Source: Ignavibacteriota bacterium
Lineage (GTDB): Bacteria > Bacteroidota > Ignavibacteria > Ignavibacteriales > Melioribacteraceae
Length of the DNA: 64,000 nt
Reading direction: 5' to 3'
Assembly (NCBI GenBank): GCA_002746605.1
Contig: PDPT01000047.1
Span: 19,573-83,572, forward strand
Position numbers and translations under genes: made by a program. Shown in pieces: positions 44,593 through 57,889 of the stretch. Below the pieces are notes generated by a model. It was not told where the DNA came from, searched no databases, and worked only from the letters and a program-made list of their open reading frames with translations. The stretch's first letter is position 1, and each line of letters opens with the position of its first letter.

Positions 44593-47073
44593 TTATATCC
44601 CCAAGTCATTTTCTTTATTGTTATTCTTATTTTCTTCACCGATAGTTTCTTCTTCACTTACAACTCTTGCAACATCAGCAATAGTATCACCTTCTTTTAA
44701 GTTGATAAGTTTTACTCCTTGAGTTGCTCTTCCCATAACTCTTATTTTCTTTACACCTTGTCTTATTACCATAGCGGAGTTTGTGATAATTACTAATTCG
44801 TCATTATCATTTATTTCTTTAATTGAAATCAGGTTACCATTTTTTTCGCCTGTCTTAACGGTAATAATACCTTTACCGCCTCGTCTTGTTATTCTATATT
44901 CATCTATGTTACTTCTCTTGCCGTAACCTTTATCTGTAACTACAAGTAATGTTGAAGCGGAACGAACAACAATAAAACCAATTACTATATCATCTTTGCC
45001 AAGTTTAATTCCACGAACTCCTGTAGCGGTTCTTCCCATTTCTCTAACTTGGCTTTCGTGGAATCTTATAGCAAGTCCTTTTCGTGTTCCCATTATTATA
45101 TCATTGTTTCCGTCTGTCATTTTAACTTCAATAAGTTTATCACCTTCAACAATGTTTATCGCATTTATTCCACCTTTTCTTACATTAGAATAAGCAGAAA
45201 GATTTGTTTTCTTGATTGTACCTTGTTTAGTAACCATAACGAGATATTTATCATCAACAAATTCCTCAACGCTTACAAAAGCTGTAATTCTCTCATCTTT
45301 CTCTTTTTCAACAAGATTTTGCAGTGATCTTCCTCGCGAAGTTCTTCCGCCTTCAGGAATTTCGTGTACTTTTTTCCAATAGCATTTTCCTTTATCAGTA
45401 AAGAACATAATAAAATTATGAGTGGAAGCAACAAACATATGTTCAATAAAATCTTCATCTTTTGTACCGGCTCCGGTAACTCCTCTTCCGCCGCGAGCTT
45501 GTTTTCTGTAACCGCTAACAGGAATTCTCTTAATAAATCCTGCATGCGATATTGTTACAACAACATCTTCTTCTGCAATAATATCTTCAAGAGAAAATTC
45601 TTTATAGTTTTTAATTATTTCTGTTCTTCTTTCATCACCGTATCTATCTCTAAGAGCAATCAGTTCATCTTTTATAATTTTATTTCTTTTGTTTTCATTA
45701 TCCAAAATTCCTCTTAATTTTTCTATCAGTTTTAGAATTTCTTTATATTCATCTTCAATCTTCTTTCTTTCTAATCCGGTTAATCTCTGCAAACGCATGT
45801 CTAATATAGCTTTTGCTTGGATTTCACTAAGAGAAAATTGTTTCATTAATTTTGATTTAGCAGTTTGAACATCTTTAGATTTCTTGATTGTTTCAATTAC
45901 GGCATCAATATTATCAAGAGCAATAATGTAGCCTTCAAGAATATGTGCTCTTCTTTCGGCAGCATCTAACTCATATTTGGTTCTCCTTATTAACACTTCC
46001 ATTCTGTGAGCAAGAAAATGCTGCATAGTTTCGGAAAGAGTTAGAACTTGAGGGGCACCATTTACAAGAGCAAGCATAATAACGCCGAACGTTACTTGCA
46101 TTTGTGTATGCTTAAATAACTGGTTTATAATAACTTCGGGCTGGGCATTACGTTTAGTTTCAATAACTATGCGCATTCCGTCTCTGTCAGATTCGTCTCT
46201 GATGTTTGAAATATCCTGAACTTTTCCGTCTCTTACAAGAACTGCCATTTTCTCAATTAAATTAGCTTTGTTAACTTGATAAGGAAGTTCAGTAATGATA
46301 ATACTTTCTCTATCGTTTTTGTGAGTTTCTATATTGGCTTTTGCTCTAATTACAACTTTGCCTCTACCTGTTGTGTATGCAGATTTTACGCCATCATAGC
46401 CAAAGATAATTCCACCTGTCGGGAAATCGGGAGCAGTAACATATTGCATCAATTCTTCATTAGTAATATTTGGTTTATCAATCATTGCAACAAGACCGTT
46501 AACAACTTCAGTCAAGTTATGCGGTGGAATATTTGTTGCCATACCAACAGCAATACCGGATGCACCATTTAGTAATAAACTCGGAAGGTAAGCAGGCATA
46601 ACAACTGGTTCTTGTAATGATTCATCAAAGTTAGGAGCAAAATCAACCGTGTTCTTATCTAAGTCGCGTAAAATTTCTTCCGAAATTCTTGCGAGGCGTG
46701 CTTCGGTATAACGCATAGCAGCAGGAGAATCACCATCAACTGAACCATAGTTTCCTTGTCCGTCAACCAAAGGATAACGCAAGGAGAAATCTTGAACCAT
46801 TCTAACCATACTATCGTAAACTGCACTATCTCCGTGCGGATGATATTTACCGAGAACTTCTCCAACTATTCTCGCTGATTTTTTATATGGTCTATTGTAT
46901 GCTAATCCCAGTTCATGCATTCCGTAAAGAACTCTTCTATGAACAGGTTTTAGTCCGTCTCTAACATCAGGTAAAGCTCTCGATACAATTACAGACATTG
47001 CATAATCAATGTATGATGATTTCATCTCTTCTTCGAGAGCAACAGGTAATATTTTTTCAAAAATTGTAGCCAT
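44593..47073 (-). CDS. gyrA: DNA gyrase subunit A
   Basis: 826 residues. The N-terminal [38 protein letters not shown] and the catalytic tyrosine region [15 protein letters not shown] identify it. The C-terminal beta-pinwheel carries the GyrA box region ([10 protein letters not shown]). The quinolone-determining positions read GDSAVYDS, that is Ser and Asp, the sensitive type. It follows gyrB on the same strand after 146 bases. Confidence 0.97.
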   Translation of the reverse strand: MATIFEKILPVALEEEMKSSYIDYAMSVIVSRALPDVRDGLKPVHRRVLYGMHELGLAYNRPYKKSARIVGEVLGKYHPHGDSAVYDSMVRMVQDFSLRYPLVDGQGNYGSVDGDSPAAMRYTEARLARISEEILRDLDKNTVDFAPNFDESLQEPVVMPAYLPSLLLNGASGIAVGMATNIPPHNLTEVVNGLVAMIDKPNITNEELMQYVTAPDFPTGGIIFGYDGVKSAYTTGRGKVVIRAKANIETHKNDRESIIITELPYQVNKANLIEKMAVLVRDGKVQDISNIRDESDRDGMRIVIETKRNAQPEVIINQLFKHTQMQVTFGVIMLALVNGAPQVLTLSETMQHFLAHRMEVLIRRTKYELDAAERRAHILEGYIIALDNIDAVIETIKKSKDVQTAKSKLMKQFSLSEIQAKAILDMRLQRLTGLERKKIEDEYKEILKLIEKLRGILDNENKRNKIIKDELIALRDRYGDERRTEIIKNYKEFSLEDIIAEEDVVVTISHAGFIKRIPVSGYRKQARGGRGVTGAGTKDEDFIEHMFVASTHNFIMFFTDKGKCYWKKVHEIPEGGRTSRGRSLQNLVEKEKDERITAFVSVEEFVDDKYLVMVTKQGTIKKTNLSAYSNVRKGGINAINIVEGDKLIEVKMTDGNNDIIMGTRKGLAIRFHESQVREMGRTATGVRGIKLGKDDIVIGFIVVRSASTLLVVTDKGYGKRSNIDEYRITRRGGKGIITVKTGEKNGNLISIKEINDNDELVIITNSAMVIRQGVKKIRVMGRATQGVKLINLKEGDTIADVARVVSEEETIGEENKNNNKENDLGI

Positions 47074-47219
47074 TTTTATTTCACTTTTTTAATTTTTAAT
47101 AACTTCTAGTTAACTTTCGGAGAAAACTCCGAACTATTGTTTCCGTAATTATCTTAAATAGAACATACTACGAAAATTAAACTTCACTTCTTGTCTGCCA
47201 GAGCAAATACGAAGAAAGA

Positions 47220-49478
<2,259 letters not shown>

Positions 49479-49486
<8 letters not shown>

Positions 49487-50591
49487 AAGTTACATTTCCG
49501 CTTTTTACATTTAGAATTAAATCATTATCCGTTTTATGCAATTTTTCTAACCGAGAAAAATCAGTCATTGTAATAAAAGCCTGTCCTATTTCTTTTAAGT
49601 AATCACTTATTTTTTTTGCTCTAGCTGAATCAAGTTCACCAAAAACATCATCCATTAAAAAAATTGGTGTAATCTTTAATTTATCTTTCAAATAAAAAAA
49701 TTGTGTAAATCTTAAAGCAATTTGAAAAGTTTTATTTTGACCTTGCGAACCATATTTTTTCAACTCTAAATTATCTATTGTAAAATCAAAATCATCTCTA
49801 TGCGGACCAACAAGATTTCTGCCTATCCTTAATTCATCTTTTTTAGAATTATTTAATTTTTGAGTAAAAGTTTCTCTTACACTTTCTGCAACATTCCCAA
49901 TTGAAGCTTGATATTTTATTTTCGGGCTTTCACTCTTTCCCATTATCTGTTCATAAGGTTTTTTAACATAATCATTTAATTCTTCAATAAAATTTTTTCT
50001 GTGTTTAATAATTTCAGTACCGGTACTAATCAAAGAAGTTGTCCAAGCCTCTAATTGTTCAACCAAACTTTTTTCATATCTTTCTTTTATGTTAGAAAGC
50101 AAGGTTGATCTGTTTCTTAGAATTTTGTTATAATCTAAAATTAATTTAAGATAGGTAGAACTTGCTTGCGAAATAATTGAATCAATGAATCTTCTTCTTA
50201 CGGAAGGAGAACCTTTAGTTATTTCGTGATCGCTCTGAAGAAGAGCTACAACAGGAAACTTCCCAATTAATTCTGAAGTTTTATATATCTGCTTATCATC
50301 TAAGAAAATATTTTTTTTAGATGCGTTAGAATCATAATAAATTCTAACCTTGTTTTTTGTATATTCGGTAAAACTTCCGGTAATTTCAAAAAAACTATTA
50401 TCGAATTTAACCGCCTCCGAATCTGAAGTACGACTTAAATTTTTTGTTGTACAAAGATAATATATTCCTTCTAAAAGAGATGTTTTTCCTTGTCCGTTAC
50501 CACCAACTATATAATTTATATTTTTTGAAAATTCTATATTTGTTTTGCCATGCAGTCTAAAATTTGTTAAATCAATATAATTTAGAACCAT
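49479..50591 (-). CDS. recF: DNA recombination and replication protein RecF
   Basis: 370 residues. The P-loop is YIVGGNGQGKTSLLEGIYYL, with YIDLTNFRLH at the start, the signature GSQGQNKTFQIALR and Walker B ITPIFLMDDVFGELD. It loads RecA at gaps together with RecO/RecR. It starts 3 bases after the dnaN stop. Confidence 0.96.
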
Positions 50592-50594
50592 AGT

Positions 50595-51728
50595 TTAATT
50601 ATTTAATCGTACTGGCATTAAAAGCATCATCAGCTCATAATTTTCTTTTTCTTCAATAGGTACAATAATTACTGCTTTTGTAGCAGAGTGTAATTTGAAT
50701 CTGATTTTTTTCTCGGAGCTGAGATGACTTAAAACATCGTTAACATAAGATGAATTGAACCCAATATCAAAAGGTTCACCGGAATATTTACAGCTTATAT
50801 TTTCTGTTCCGGAAGCTCCCATGTCTAAATCTTCTGCCGATATTTCTAAATTGTCTTTACTAATGGTAAATTTAACTCTTCTCGTATTAGTTGTAGAAAA
50901 CAACATCATTCTTTTAATTACACTTTGTAACTCGTTAGTTTCGATATCCAAGACATATTCGTTTTCCAGAGGGATAACGCTGGAGTAATCGGGATACTTT
51001 TGCTTTATTAACCTGGAAATGAGCTCAAAACCATTAAGCTTAAAGGACATATGTGTTTTGCTGAAATAAATTTTAACATCTTTTTCACTTAAAATTTTTG
51101 ATAAAACAGAAACTGCTCTTTCCGGAAGAATATATTGCTCTTCAAAGTTTACATCGATATTTTTATTTAAAAGATTCACAAGTCTATGACCGTCAGTTGC
51201 AACAAACCTTAATCCGTCTTCGCAGAATTCTAAAAGCGTACCCATCATTGCAGGTCTCATTTCTTCTTTGCTCATGGCAAAGGAAGTTTTATCGAGTGCA
51301 AATTTTAATTCGTTTCCGTTTATAGATATTTCGTTTACTTCCGATTCCTCTGAATCTTGATTTGGGAAATTAGGAATTTCCGGAAATTGTTCGTGATTTA
51401 AATAACTGATGTTAAATTTACCGTGCTCTGTATTAATTACAACTTTCCCGTTCGGTTGAATATCAAATTTTATGGTTTTATCTTTTAATGACTTTACAAT
51501 ATCATATAATAATTTAGCGGGAAGTAATAGTTTAATATCTTCTTCGGCTACAATACTTAAAGAAGATTTCAAAGAAATTTCCAAATCAGTAGTATAAACT
51601 GTTAAAATACTTTCTTTAATTTCGAACAAAAAGTTTTCTAAAATCGGCATAGGAGTTCTTGTAGGAACTGCCGGTATTATTTTTGACAACAATTTTTCAA
51701 GGTCTTTACTATTTACTTTAAATTCCAT
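50595..51728 (-). CDS. dnaN: DNA polymerase III beta subunit (sliding clamp)
   Basis: 377 residues, three clamp domains. MEFKVNSKDLEKLLSKIIPA, then TDLEISLKSS, FVATDGHRLV and a C-terminal LMLLMPVRLN segment with the MPVR motif of the family. It heads the minus-strand dnaN-recF-DUF721-gyrB-gyrA run. Upstream, TATATTTA on the minus strand near 51764 is a near match to the -7 promoter element. Confidence 0.97.
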   Translation of the reverse strand: MEFKVNSKDLEKLLSKIIPAVPTRTPMPILENFLFEIKESILTVYTTDLEISLKSSLSIVAEEDIKLLLPAKLLYDIVKSLKDKTIKFDIQPNGKVVINTEHGKFNISYLNHEQFPEIPNFPNQDSEESEVNEISINGNELKFALDKTSFAMSKEEMRPAMMGTLLEFCEDGLRFVATDGHRLVNLLNKNIDVNFEEQYILPERAVSVLSKILSEKDVKIYFSKTHMSFKLNGFELISRLIKQKYPDYSSVIPLENEYVLDIETNELQSVIKRMMLFSTTNTRRVKFTISKDNLEISAEDLDMGASGTENISCKYSGEPFDIGFNSSYVNDVLSHLSSEKKIRFKLHSATKAVIIVPIEEKENYELMMLLMPVRLNN

Positions 51729-52011
51729 TAAATTTCCTAATCTAAATAAAATAACATTATTTAATGTATAAATATAGCAATTTTAACTGCTATTTACAAT
51801 TTTAATATCTTATGTTAATAGTAAGCAAATAATATAAATTTTTGATTTTTAATAATGAATATTCGTAAATTATAAACACTATGCTTTATTTTACAACTAA
51901 TAATTTTGAAGAAATATTTTCTCAATTGATTACAGACTTTTTTAAAATTCATTGTTTATTTTAGTTTAATTACTTAAATTTATATTCTTTGTTAAAAATA
52001 AATGTGAAATT
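51729..52011. other. Divergent AT-rich spacer, candidate replication origin
   Basis: About 280 bases between dnaN (minus) and rpmH (plus), at the point where gene direction flips. It is extremely AT-rich. TTATAAACA at 51870-51878 is one base from the DnaA box TTATNCACA, and TAGCA/TGCTA form a small hairpin near 51780. No clear cluster of DnaA boxes is seen, so oriC is possible but not shown. Confidence 0.35.
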
Positions 52012-52158
52012 ATGAAAAGAACGTATCAACCAAGTAATAGAAAAAGAAAAAACAAACATGGTTTTAGAGCTAGAATGGCTTCTAAAAACGGTAGGAAAGT
52101 TCTTGCAAGAAGAAGAGCTAAAGGGAGAAAAAAACTAACTGTAAGTGATGAATTTTAG
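52012..52158 (+). CDS. rpmH: Ribosomal protein bL34
   Basis: 48 residues, nearly all basic. [20 protein letters not shown] is the family start, followed by [20 protein letters not shown]. Small part of the large ribosomal subunit. It opens the conserved rpmH-rnpA-yidD-yidC order. Confidence 0.98.
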   Translation: MKRTYQPSNRKRKNKHGFRARMASKNGRKVLARRRAKGRKKLTVSDEF

Positions 52159-52160
52159 TT

Positions 52161-52568
52161 TTGAAGAACTATACTCTTTCTAAAAACGAAAGATTAAAAC
52201 TTAAAAAAGATTTTCTTAAAGTTTATAGTGAAGGCAAACAACTAATTTCACTACAAAAAATTTTAAAAGTAAATTACTATTGGGAAAGCAGCGTTAATGA
52301 GTCTAATGTTAAAGCTGCTTTTGTAGTATCTAAGAAGTCTGGTAATGCTGTTTGGAGAAATAGAGTTAAGAGATTATTAAGAGAAGTTTACAGACATAAT
52401 AAGGAAATTTTAAATAACGTTTGTAGCTTAAATAATTTAGACTTATTAATTGTGTTTACACCTTACTACATCAACCAAAAAAGAAATCGGGTAATAAAAT
52501 TAGATTTTATTGTCAATGATTTTATCGGATTATTAGTCACTTTAAAAAATAAAATAGAAAATGCGTAA
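52161..52568 (+). CDS. rnpA: Ribonuclease P protein component
   Basis: 135 residues from a TTG at 52161, two bases after the rpmH stop. The RNR-type motif reads [39 protein letters not shown] is the usual N terminus. It is the protein cofactor of the tRNA 5'-processing ribozyme. It overlaps yidD by 8 bases. Confidence 0.94.
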   Translation: MKNYTLSKNERLKLKKDFLKVYSEGKQLISLQKILKVNYYWESSVNESNVKAAFVVSKKSGNAVWRNRVKRLLREVYRHNKEILNNVCSLNNLDLLIVFTPYYINQKRNRVIKLDFIVNDFIGLLVTLKNKIENA

Positions 52569-52767
52569 TTTTTTTATTTTTTTAATAAAGTTGTATCAAA
52601 AACTTATATCGCCTTTATTTCCTTCATCATGTAGATTTTACCCTACTTGTTCAAACTATGCAATAGATTCACTTAAAAAGTATGGCGTAATAAAAGGACT
52701 GTTAAAGTCAATTTGGAGAATTTTAAGATGTAATCCGTTCAACAAGGGCGGATATGATCCTGCTTAA
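52561..52767 (+). CDS. yidD: Membrane protein insertion efficiency factor YidD
   Basis: 68 residues. [20 protein letters not shown], then [15 protein letters not shown] and [14 protein letters not shown], all diagnostic. It works with YidC in membrane-protein insertion. Overlaps rnpA, and yidC starts 23 bases later. Confidence 0.96.
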   Translation: MRNFFIFLIKLYQKLISPLFPSSCRFYPTCSNYAIDSLKKYGVIKGLLKSIWRILRCNPFNKGGYDPA

Positions 52768-52790
52768 TAAAAATTTTGGAATTTAATTAA

Positions 52791-54659
52791 ATGGATAGAC
52801 AATCAACAATAGCTTTTGTGTTAATAGGAATTATTTTAGTATTTTGGCTTTATATGAACGCACCGGAACCGCCAAAACAATCACCCGATAAAACTAATGA
52901 TACAACATTAGTCGATAAAAAATCAACTAATGAAGCTCCTCCGGCTAAAGAAATAAAAAAAGAAGTAGTAACCGAAAATACTTTAGTGGAACAAACTGAA
53001 GAAGTTGTTAAAAATAAACTTCCTGAAAAAATTTATACAATTGATACAGATTTATTCTTAATGGAGCTTACCACTAAAGGAGCTAGAATTCGTAAGTTCT
53101 ATCTTAAAAAATATAAGACGTGGTATCACAATGAAATTGAAGATTCCAATAATTTTTATGATAACCATGTTCAGTTGATAAATAAATCTAAGCAAGGCGG
53201 TGATTTTAATATTGTTTATGTTACTAAAGATGGTCGGCTTGTAAATACTAAATCACTCGATTTTGAACTACAGGAAAAGAATCCGAAATTTAAAGTAAGC
53301 GGCGGAGACTCTCTAAAATTATCTTTTCGATATCAAACTGCACAAAATAAGTTTTTAACAAAAGAGTTTGTAATTTACGGTAACAGTTATAACTCAAAAG
53401 TAAACATTATTTTAGATAATATGGATGATATTATCAGCAGTTTTAGATACGACTTAGAGTGGGAAAACGGTATTAACTTTGTTGAAAAAAATGCTGTTGA
53501 AGAAGCTACCTTTTCTAATGCAACTGCTTATGCCGGCGATGAAAAAGTTACTATTGATGCAAGTTCCGAAGGCGAAACCGTAGAGAAAGTGTTAAATGGT
53601 AAAATAGATTGGGTTGGTGTAAGGGATAAATATTTTACTATAATTATCGCTCCTCTTAAGCCAAGCCCTGAAGGTGGAGCTGATTTTAAAGGTACGAATG
53701 TAAAAACTCAATATGGTCCGCGAGAATATTATACTTTAAGTTTAAGAGTTCCTTTTAACAATCAAAAAAATCAAAAAGACGAATTTCATTTGTATATTGG
53801 TCCTTTAGAATATGATATTCTTAAATCTACTGGTGATAACTACGAAGCTATGTTTGAGTTTGGAAGCTTTTTTGGATTAAAATTTATTACAAGACCAATT
53901 TCTGAATATATACTTTTACCACTATTTAAATTTCTCCATAGTTTTATCCCTAATTACGGTTGGGTGATCATAGTTTTTTCCATAATATTAAAATTTGCAT
54001 TGTATCCGCTTACCAAACAAAGTTACAAATCAATGAAACGGATGTCGCAGCTACAACCTAAAATAGCCGAGTTAAAAGAAAAGTATAAAGGAGATCAACA
54101 AAAAATTCAGAAAGAGACAATGAAATTGTATTCAACATACGGAATTAATCCTGCCGGAGGCTGTTTACCAATGTTATTGCAAATGCCTATTTTATTTGCT
54201 CTATTCACTTTTTTTAAGGTAGCAATAGAAATAAGGCAAGAACCTTTTATGCTTTGGATAACTAATTTATCGGCACCGGATATTATTTATAAATTACCAT
54301 TTTCTCTTCCACTTTTTGGCATTAATGCAATTACCGGTTTAGCTCCTTTACTTGGTATTACAATGTTCTTCCAACAGAAAATGTCCGTAAAAGACCCAAG
54401 CCAAAAAGCTATGGTTTATATTATGCCTGTTATGATGACTTTTATGTTTATGGGATTCTCTTCCGGGTTGAACTTGTATTATTTTATGTTTAATTTACTT
54501 TCAATCGGTCAGCAATATTTTATAAATAAACAAAAAGGCGATGAATTAGTTCCTGTTAAAAACCCAAAGAAAAAGAAAGGGTTTATGCAAAAAATGATGG
54601 AAGCAGCAGAGGAACAACAAAAAATTCAGAAGCAAGCTGCAGGAAAAAAAAGGAAATAA
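52791..54659 (+). CDS. yidC: Membrane protein insertase YidC
   Basis: 622 residues. N-terminal anchor (STIAFVLIGIILVFWLYMN), a Lys/Glu/Pro-rich linker, a large periplasmic beta domain (about 80-340) and a five-helix core with NYGWVIIVFSIILKFALYPL and CLPMLLQMPILFALFTFFK. The C-terminal tail is very basic, as usual for ribosome binding. Inserts inner-membrane proteins alone or with Sec. Confidence 0.97.
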   Translation: MDRQSTIAFVLIGIILVFWLYMNAPEPPKQSPDKTNDTTLVDKKSTNEAPPAKEIKKEVVTENTLVEQTEEVVKNKLPEKIYTIDTDLFLMELTTKGARIRKFYLKKYKTWYHNEIEDSNNFYDNHVQLINKSKQGGDFNIVYVTKDGRLVNTKSLDFELQEKNPKFKVSGGDSLKLSFRYQTAQNKFLTKEFVIYGNSYNSKVNIILDNMDDIISSFRYDLEWENGINFVEKNAVEEATFSNATAYAGDEKVTIDASSEGETVEKVLNGKIDWVGVRDKYFTIIIAPLKPSPEGGADFKGTNVKTQYGPREYYTLSLRVPFNNQKNQKDEFHLYIGPLEYDILKSTGDNYEAMFEFGSFFGLKFITRPISEYILLPLFKFLHSFIPNYGWVIIVFSIILKFALYPLTKQSYKSMKRMSQLQPKIAELKEKYKGDQQKIQKETMKLYSTYGINPAGGCLPMLLQMPILFALFTFFKVAIEIRQEPFMLWITNLSAPDIIYKLPFSLPLFGINAITGLAPLLGITMFFQQKMSVKDPSQKAMVYIMPVMMTFMFMGFSSGLNLYYFMFNLLSIGQQYFINKQKGDELVPVKNPKKKKGFMQKMMEAAEEQQKIQKQAAGKKRK

Positions 54660-54683
54660 ACTTTTAACAAAAATAATTCTAAA

Positions 54684-57392
54684 ATGAAAACAATCAATAA
54701 ATTATTACTATTGATGTTTCTTTCTTTCTACGGTTTTTTATCAGCTCAAGAAGTTGTGAATTTAGAATTACCTCTCAAAGAAAAAAATCTGCCTTTCGGG
54801 TTAATTCAAAAAGTTTCCGAATACAAACCCAAAGTCTGTTTGGCTTTAAGTGGCGGAGGTTCCCGAGGAATAGTACACTTGGGTGTAATTAAAGCTTTGG
54901 TCGAAGAAGGCATTCCTATTGAATATATAGTTGGTACAAGTATGGGAAGTGTAGTCGGCGGTCTATTTTCTGCAGGTTATTCATTGAATGATTTGGACTC
55001 CATAATAACCAATATAAACTGGGAAGAACTCTTTTTTGTTACAAGCGAAGACCGAAGAAATTTATTTGTTGATCAGAAAATAACCGAGGATAAAGCTTTA
55101 TTCACAATTAGATTAGATGGAGTAACTCCTGTTATTCCGCAGGCAATAAACACAGGTAAAAAAATTTCGAACCTTCTTACTAATCTAACTTTAAATGCTC
55201 CATTAAATGAAATTAAAAATTTTAATAAATTGCTTTATAAGTTTAGAGCGGTTACTACTGAGCTTATCTCCGGCAAAAGAATTGTATTGAACTCCGGATC
55301 CTTAAGCGAAGCTATGCGAGCCAGTTCCAGTGTTTCTTTTTTGCTTCCTCCAATTGAAATAGATTCACTTGTTTTAGTTGATGGCGGTATAGTAGATAAC
55401 TTGCCTATTGCTAGTGCAGAAGAGTTAAATCCCGATATGCTTATAGCTTCCGATGTAACGAGTCCGCTAAAGACTCGTGAGAATATAATTTATCCTTGGG
55501 ATATTGCCGACCAACTTGTTACAATTCCTTCAAGAAAATTGTGGGAAGAAAATAAAGATAAAGCTGATATTTTATTAGATCTTTCCAATTTAGAAAGAAG
55601 TAATAATAATTTTAGTAACATTACAGAGCTTATTGAATTTGGTTATCAGTACACTAAAAATAATATTGAAAGAATAAAAAAAGAACTTCTAAGAAAATAT
55701 TTTGAAAAAATAAACTCTGATAACACAAAGTTTTATAATTTAAGATTAAACAATAATCCAAACGATGTAGAAAAGAAGATTTACTTAAAACTTAAAGACA
55801 AACCATATCTAACAAAAGCAGATATTTTATTTGAACTAAGCAAAATGAACGAAACAGGTATTTTTGCTAATTTATCGGCAAACTTAAAGTGTTCCGAAGA
55901 AACTATCTTAACTATTAATTACAAACTAAATCCTAAAATAAAAAAAATAAACATTTACGGAATTACATTATTAACTGATAATGATATAAATAAATTCTTC
56001 AAAGATTTGAGGAATAAACCTTATAGTTCTCCTGAAATATTAAAATCGGCTCTAAACCTTATTCGTTATTATAGAAATAATAAATATATGCTTACAAACA
56101 TAAATAGAATTTTTTATGATAAAGCTTCACAAGAACTTAATATTTATATTGATGAGAACAAAATTTCGGATATAATTTTTGACCGTAATTTAAGAACAAT
56201 CCCTCCGGTAATAGAAAGAGAGTTTTCTAATTTACTAAATACACATTTACGTTCTGATGCTTTTAATGAAAGCCTGCAGAATCTTTCTGCAACGGATTTA
56301 TTTGATAACATTGTGGTAAGTTTTAAAAAAGATTCTATGGCAAATAAAAATTTAGAATTAAAATTAGATGAAAAATTACCAAATGTATTAAGATTTGGTG
56401 TAAGATTCGATAACGAAAATTATACACAAGCTGCTCTCGATATTCGTAATGAAAATCTTTTTGGGAATGGTTCCGAACTCGGAGTATCACTTGCAGGTGG
56501 AAAAAGAAATATGAATTTGGTTCTTGAGCATAAATCCAATAGAATATTTGATACTTATTTAACATATAAAGCACAAGTTTTTTACAAGTTTAATGATGTA
56601 AATATTTACAAAGATGATAATTCAGAATTTGTTGATAGATTCTCCCGATCAAAAATTTCCGAGTACATGCAAAAATTTTATGGTGGCTTTATTGGTGTCG
56701 GGGCACATCTTAAAAAAATAGGAACTTTAACAACAGAGTTAAAATATGAAACCAATATAATTAAAGGGTTAACTAACTATGCAAAAAAAAATGAATATGA
56801 TAAAAACATTACAAGTATAAAGTTAAGATTACAGATAGATTCCCAAAATAAATATCCTTATCCCACCAAAGGAATTTTTATTAATACTTATTACGAAACT
56901 GCTCAAGAAGCACTTGGCAGCGATGTTAGTTTTGCCAAATTTAGTTTCAATTATATCGGACATTTTACAATAGCAAACAGACATACAATACAACCCAAAT
57001 TTATCTTTGGTTTTGCGGATAATACTCTTCCTTTAAGTCAGCATTTTAATTTTGGCGGACAGAATAATTTTATGGGTTATCGCGAATTTGAGTTTCGAGG
57101 GAGACAAATTCTTATTACTTCTATTGCTTACAGATATAAAATACCTATCAATATACTTTTCGATACTTATTTTAGTTTCCGATATGACTTGGGTTCTTCT
57201 TGGAGTAAGCAGGAAAAGATTAAACTTAAATATTTAAAGCATGGTTTTGGTTTAACACTTTCTGTAAATACTCCAATAGGACGGGCTGATTTTTCTGTTG
57301 GTAAAAGTTTATACTTAAAGGATACTTCACCGGAACGAATATTAAGTAAAGGTCCTTATGTTTTTTACTTTACTTTTGGATATTATTATTAA
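54684..57392 (+). CDS. Patatin-like phospholipase fused to Omp85-type barrel
   Basis: 902 residues with a signal peptide cut after LSAQ. The patatin domain (about 50-325) has the oxyanion loop LALSGGGSRGIVHLGV, nucleophile serine in IVGTSMGSVVGG and the catalytic Asp in LVDGGIVDNLP. Next are POTRA-like segments (about 355-560) and a C-terminal 16-strand-type barrel ending FYFTFGYYY. This is the plan of type Vd secretion proteins such as PlpD and FplA, where the barrel exports the lipase. Bacteroidota have many of these, and they may stay in the outer membrane. Its 3' end overlaps the next, convergent, gene by 23 bases. Confidence 0.88.
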   Translation: MKTINKLLLLMFLSFYGFLSAQEVVNLELPLKEKNLPFGLIQKVSEYKPKVCLALSGGGSRGIVHLGVIKALVEEGIPIEYIVGTSMGSVVGGLFSAGYSLNDLDSIITNINWEELFFVTSEDRRNLFVDQKITEDKALFTIRLDGVTPVIPQAINTGKKISNLLTNLTLNAPLNEIKNFNKLLYKFRAVTTELISGKRIVLNSGSLSEAMRASSSVSFLLPPIEIDSLVLVDGGIVDNLPIASAEELNPDMLIASDVTSPLKTRENIIYPWDIADQLVTIPSRKLWEENKDKADILLDLSNLERSNNNFSNITELIEFGYQYTKNNIERIKKELLRKYFEKINSDNTKFYNLRLNNNPNDVEKKIYLKLKDKPYLTKADILFELSKMNETGIFANLSANLKCSEETILTINYKLNPKIKKINIYGITLLTDNDINKFFKDLRNKPYSSPEILKSALNLIRYYRNNKYMLTNINRIFYDKASQELNIYIDENKISDIIFDRNLRTIPPVIEREFSNLLNTHLRSDAFNESLQNLSATDLFDNIVVSFKKDSMANKNLELKLDEKLPNVLRFGVRFDNENYTQAALDIRNENLFGNGSELGVSLAGGKRNMNLVLEHKSNRIFDTYLTYKAQVFYKFNDVNIYKDDNSEFVDRFSRSKISEYMQKFYGGFIGVGAHLKKIGTLTTELKYETNIIKGLTNYAKKNEYDKNITSIKLRLQIDSQNKYPYPTKGIFINTYYETAQEALGSDVSFAKFSFNYIGHFTIANRHTIQPKFIFGFADNTLPLSQHFNFGGQNNFMGYREFEFRGRQILITSIAYRYKIPINILFDTYFSFRYDLGSSWSKQEKIKLKYLKHGFGLTLSVNTPIGRADFSVGKSLYLKDTSPERILSKGPYVFYFTFGYYY

Positions 57393-57876
57393 GAGAGTTA
57401 TACAATTCCAATTTTGCAAACTTAGGTAGATTTTTTTCGAACTTAACAACATTATTTTTATCCCAAGCTTTATTATTCATTTCTTTGTAATTATGTTTAG
57501 AGAGCATTGCAAATTTTCTGCCTTGTAATGATTTATCTTTGTTAAAAATAAAAAAGCAAACAATTATTGGGACATTCAATTTTTTGCTCCATCTTTTGTA
57601 AGATTCAACAGCTCGTTTATTTACCCAATAATCGTTTTTAGATTTTCCTTTCCAATCAATTAAAAACTTGATATTCTCAAACTCTGCCGCAATATCCGGT
57701 TTATCATCTCCCTTTTCCCAAACTCTTTCGTAGCGTTTGTCTTTGCCAAAATCTTTAAAATCAATTCCCCACTGAGTTAATAAATTTTTACCGTGATATT
57801 CAGCAAGATCATGTAGTCTGTAATTTTTTCTAAAATCTTGTTTAGATTTAACCGGTTGAAAGTCTAATTTTTTCAT
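57370..57876 (-). CDS. Possible PD-(D/E)XK nuclease-like protein
   Basis: 168 residues, very basic. The central segment KGDDKPDIAAEFENIKFLID followed by WKGKSK has the spacing of a PD-(D/E)XK core, with D in PDIA and a D-x-K triplet in IDWKGK. A Tyr/Trp-rich part follows, with YWVNKRAVESYKRWSKKL. No close family is recognised, so the nuclease idea is tentative. Its start is 13 bases after the end of the dynamin-like gene on the same strand, so they may act together. Confidence 0.5.
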   Translation of the reverse strand: MKKLDFQPVKSKQDFRKNYRLHDLAEYHGKNLLTQWGIDFKDFGKDKRYERVWEKGDDKPDIAAEFENIKFLIDWKGKSKNDYWVNKRAVESYKRWSKKLNVPIIVCFFIFNKDKSLQGRKFAMLSKHNYKEMNNKAWDKNNVVKFEKNLPKFAKLELYNSLNNNIQK

Positions 57877-57889
57877 AAAAAGATACTAT

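Noticed and set aside
51729..52011. Confident oriC call
   Set aside because: Only one near-match to a DnaA box and no dnaA. AT-richness alone is not enough in so AT-rich a genome.
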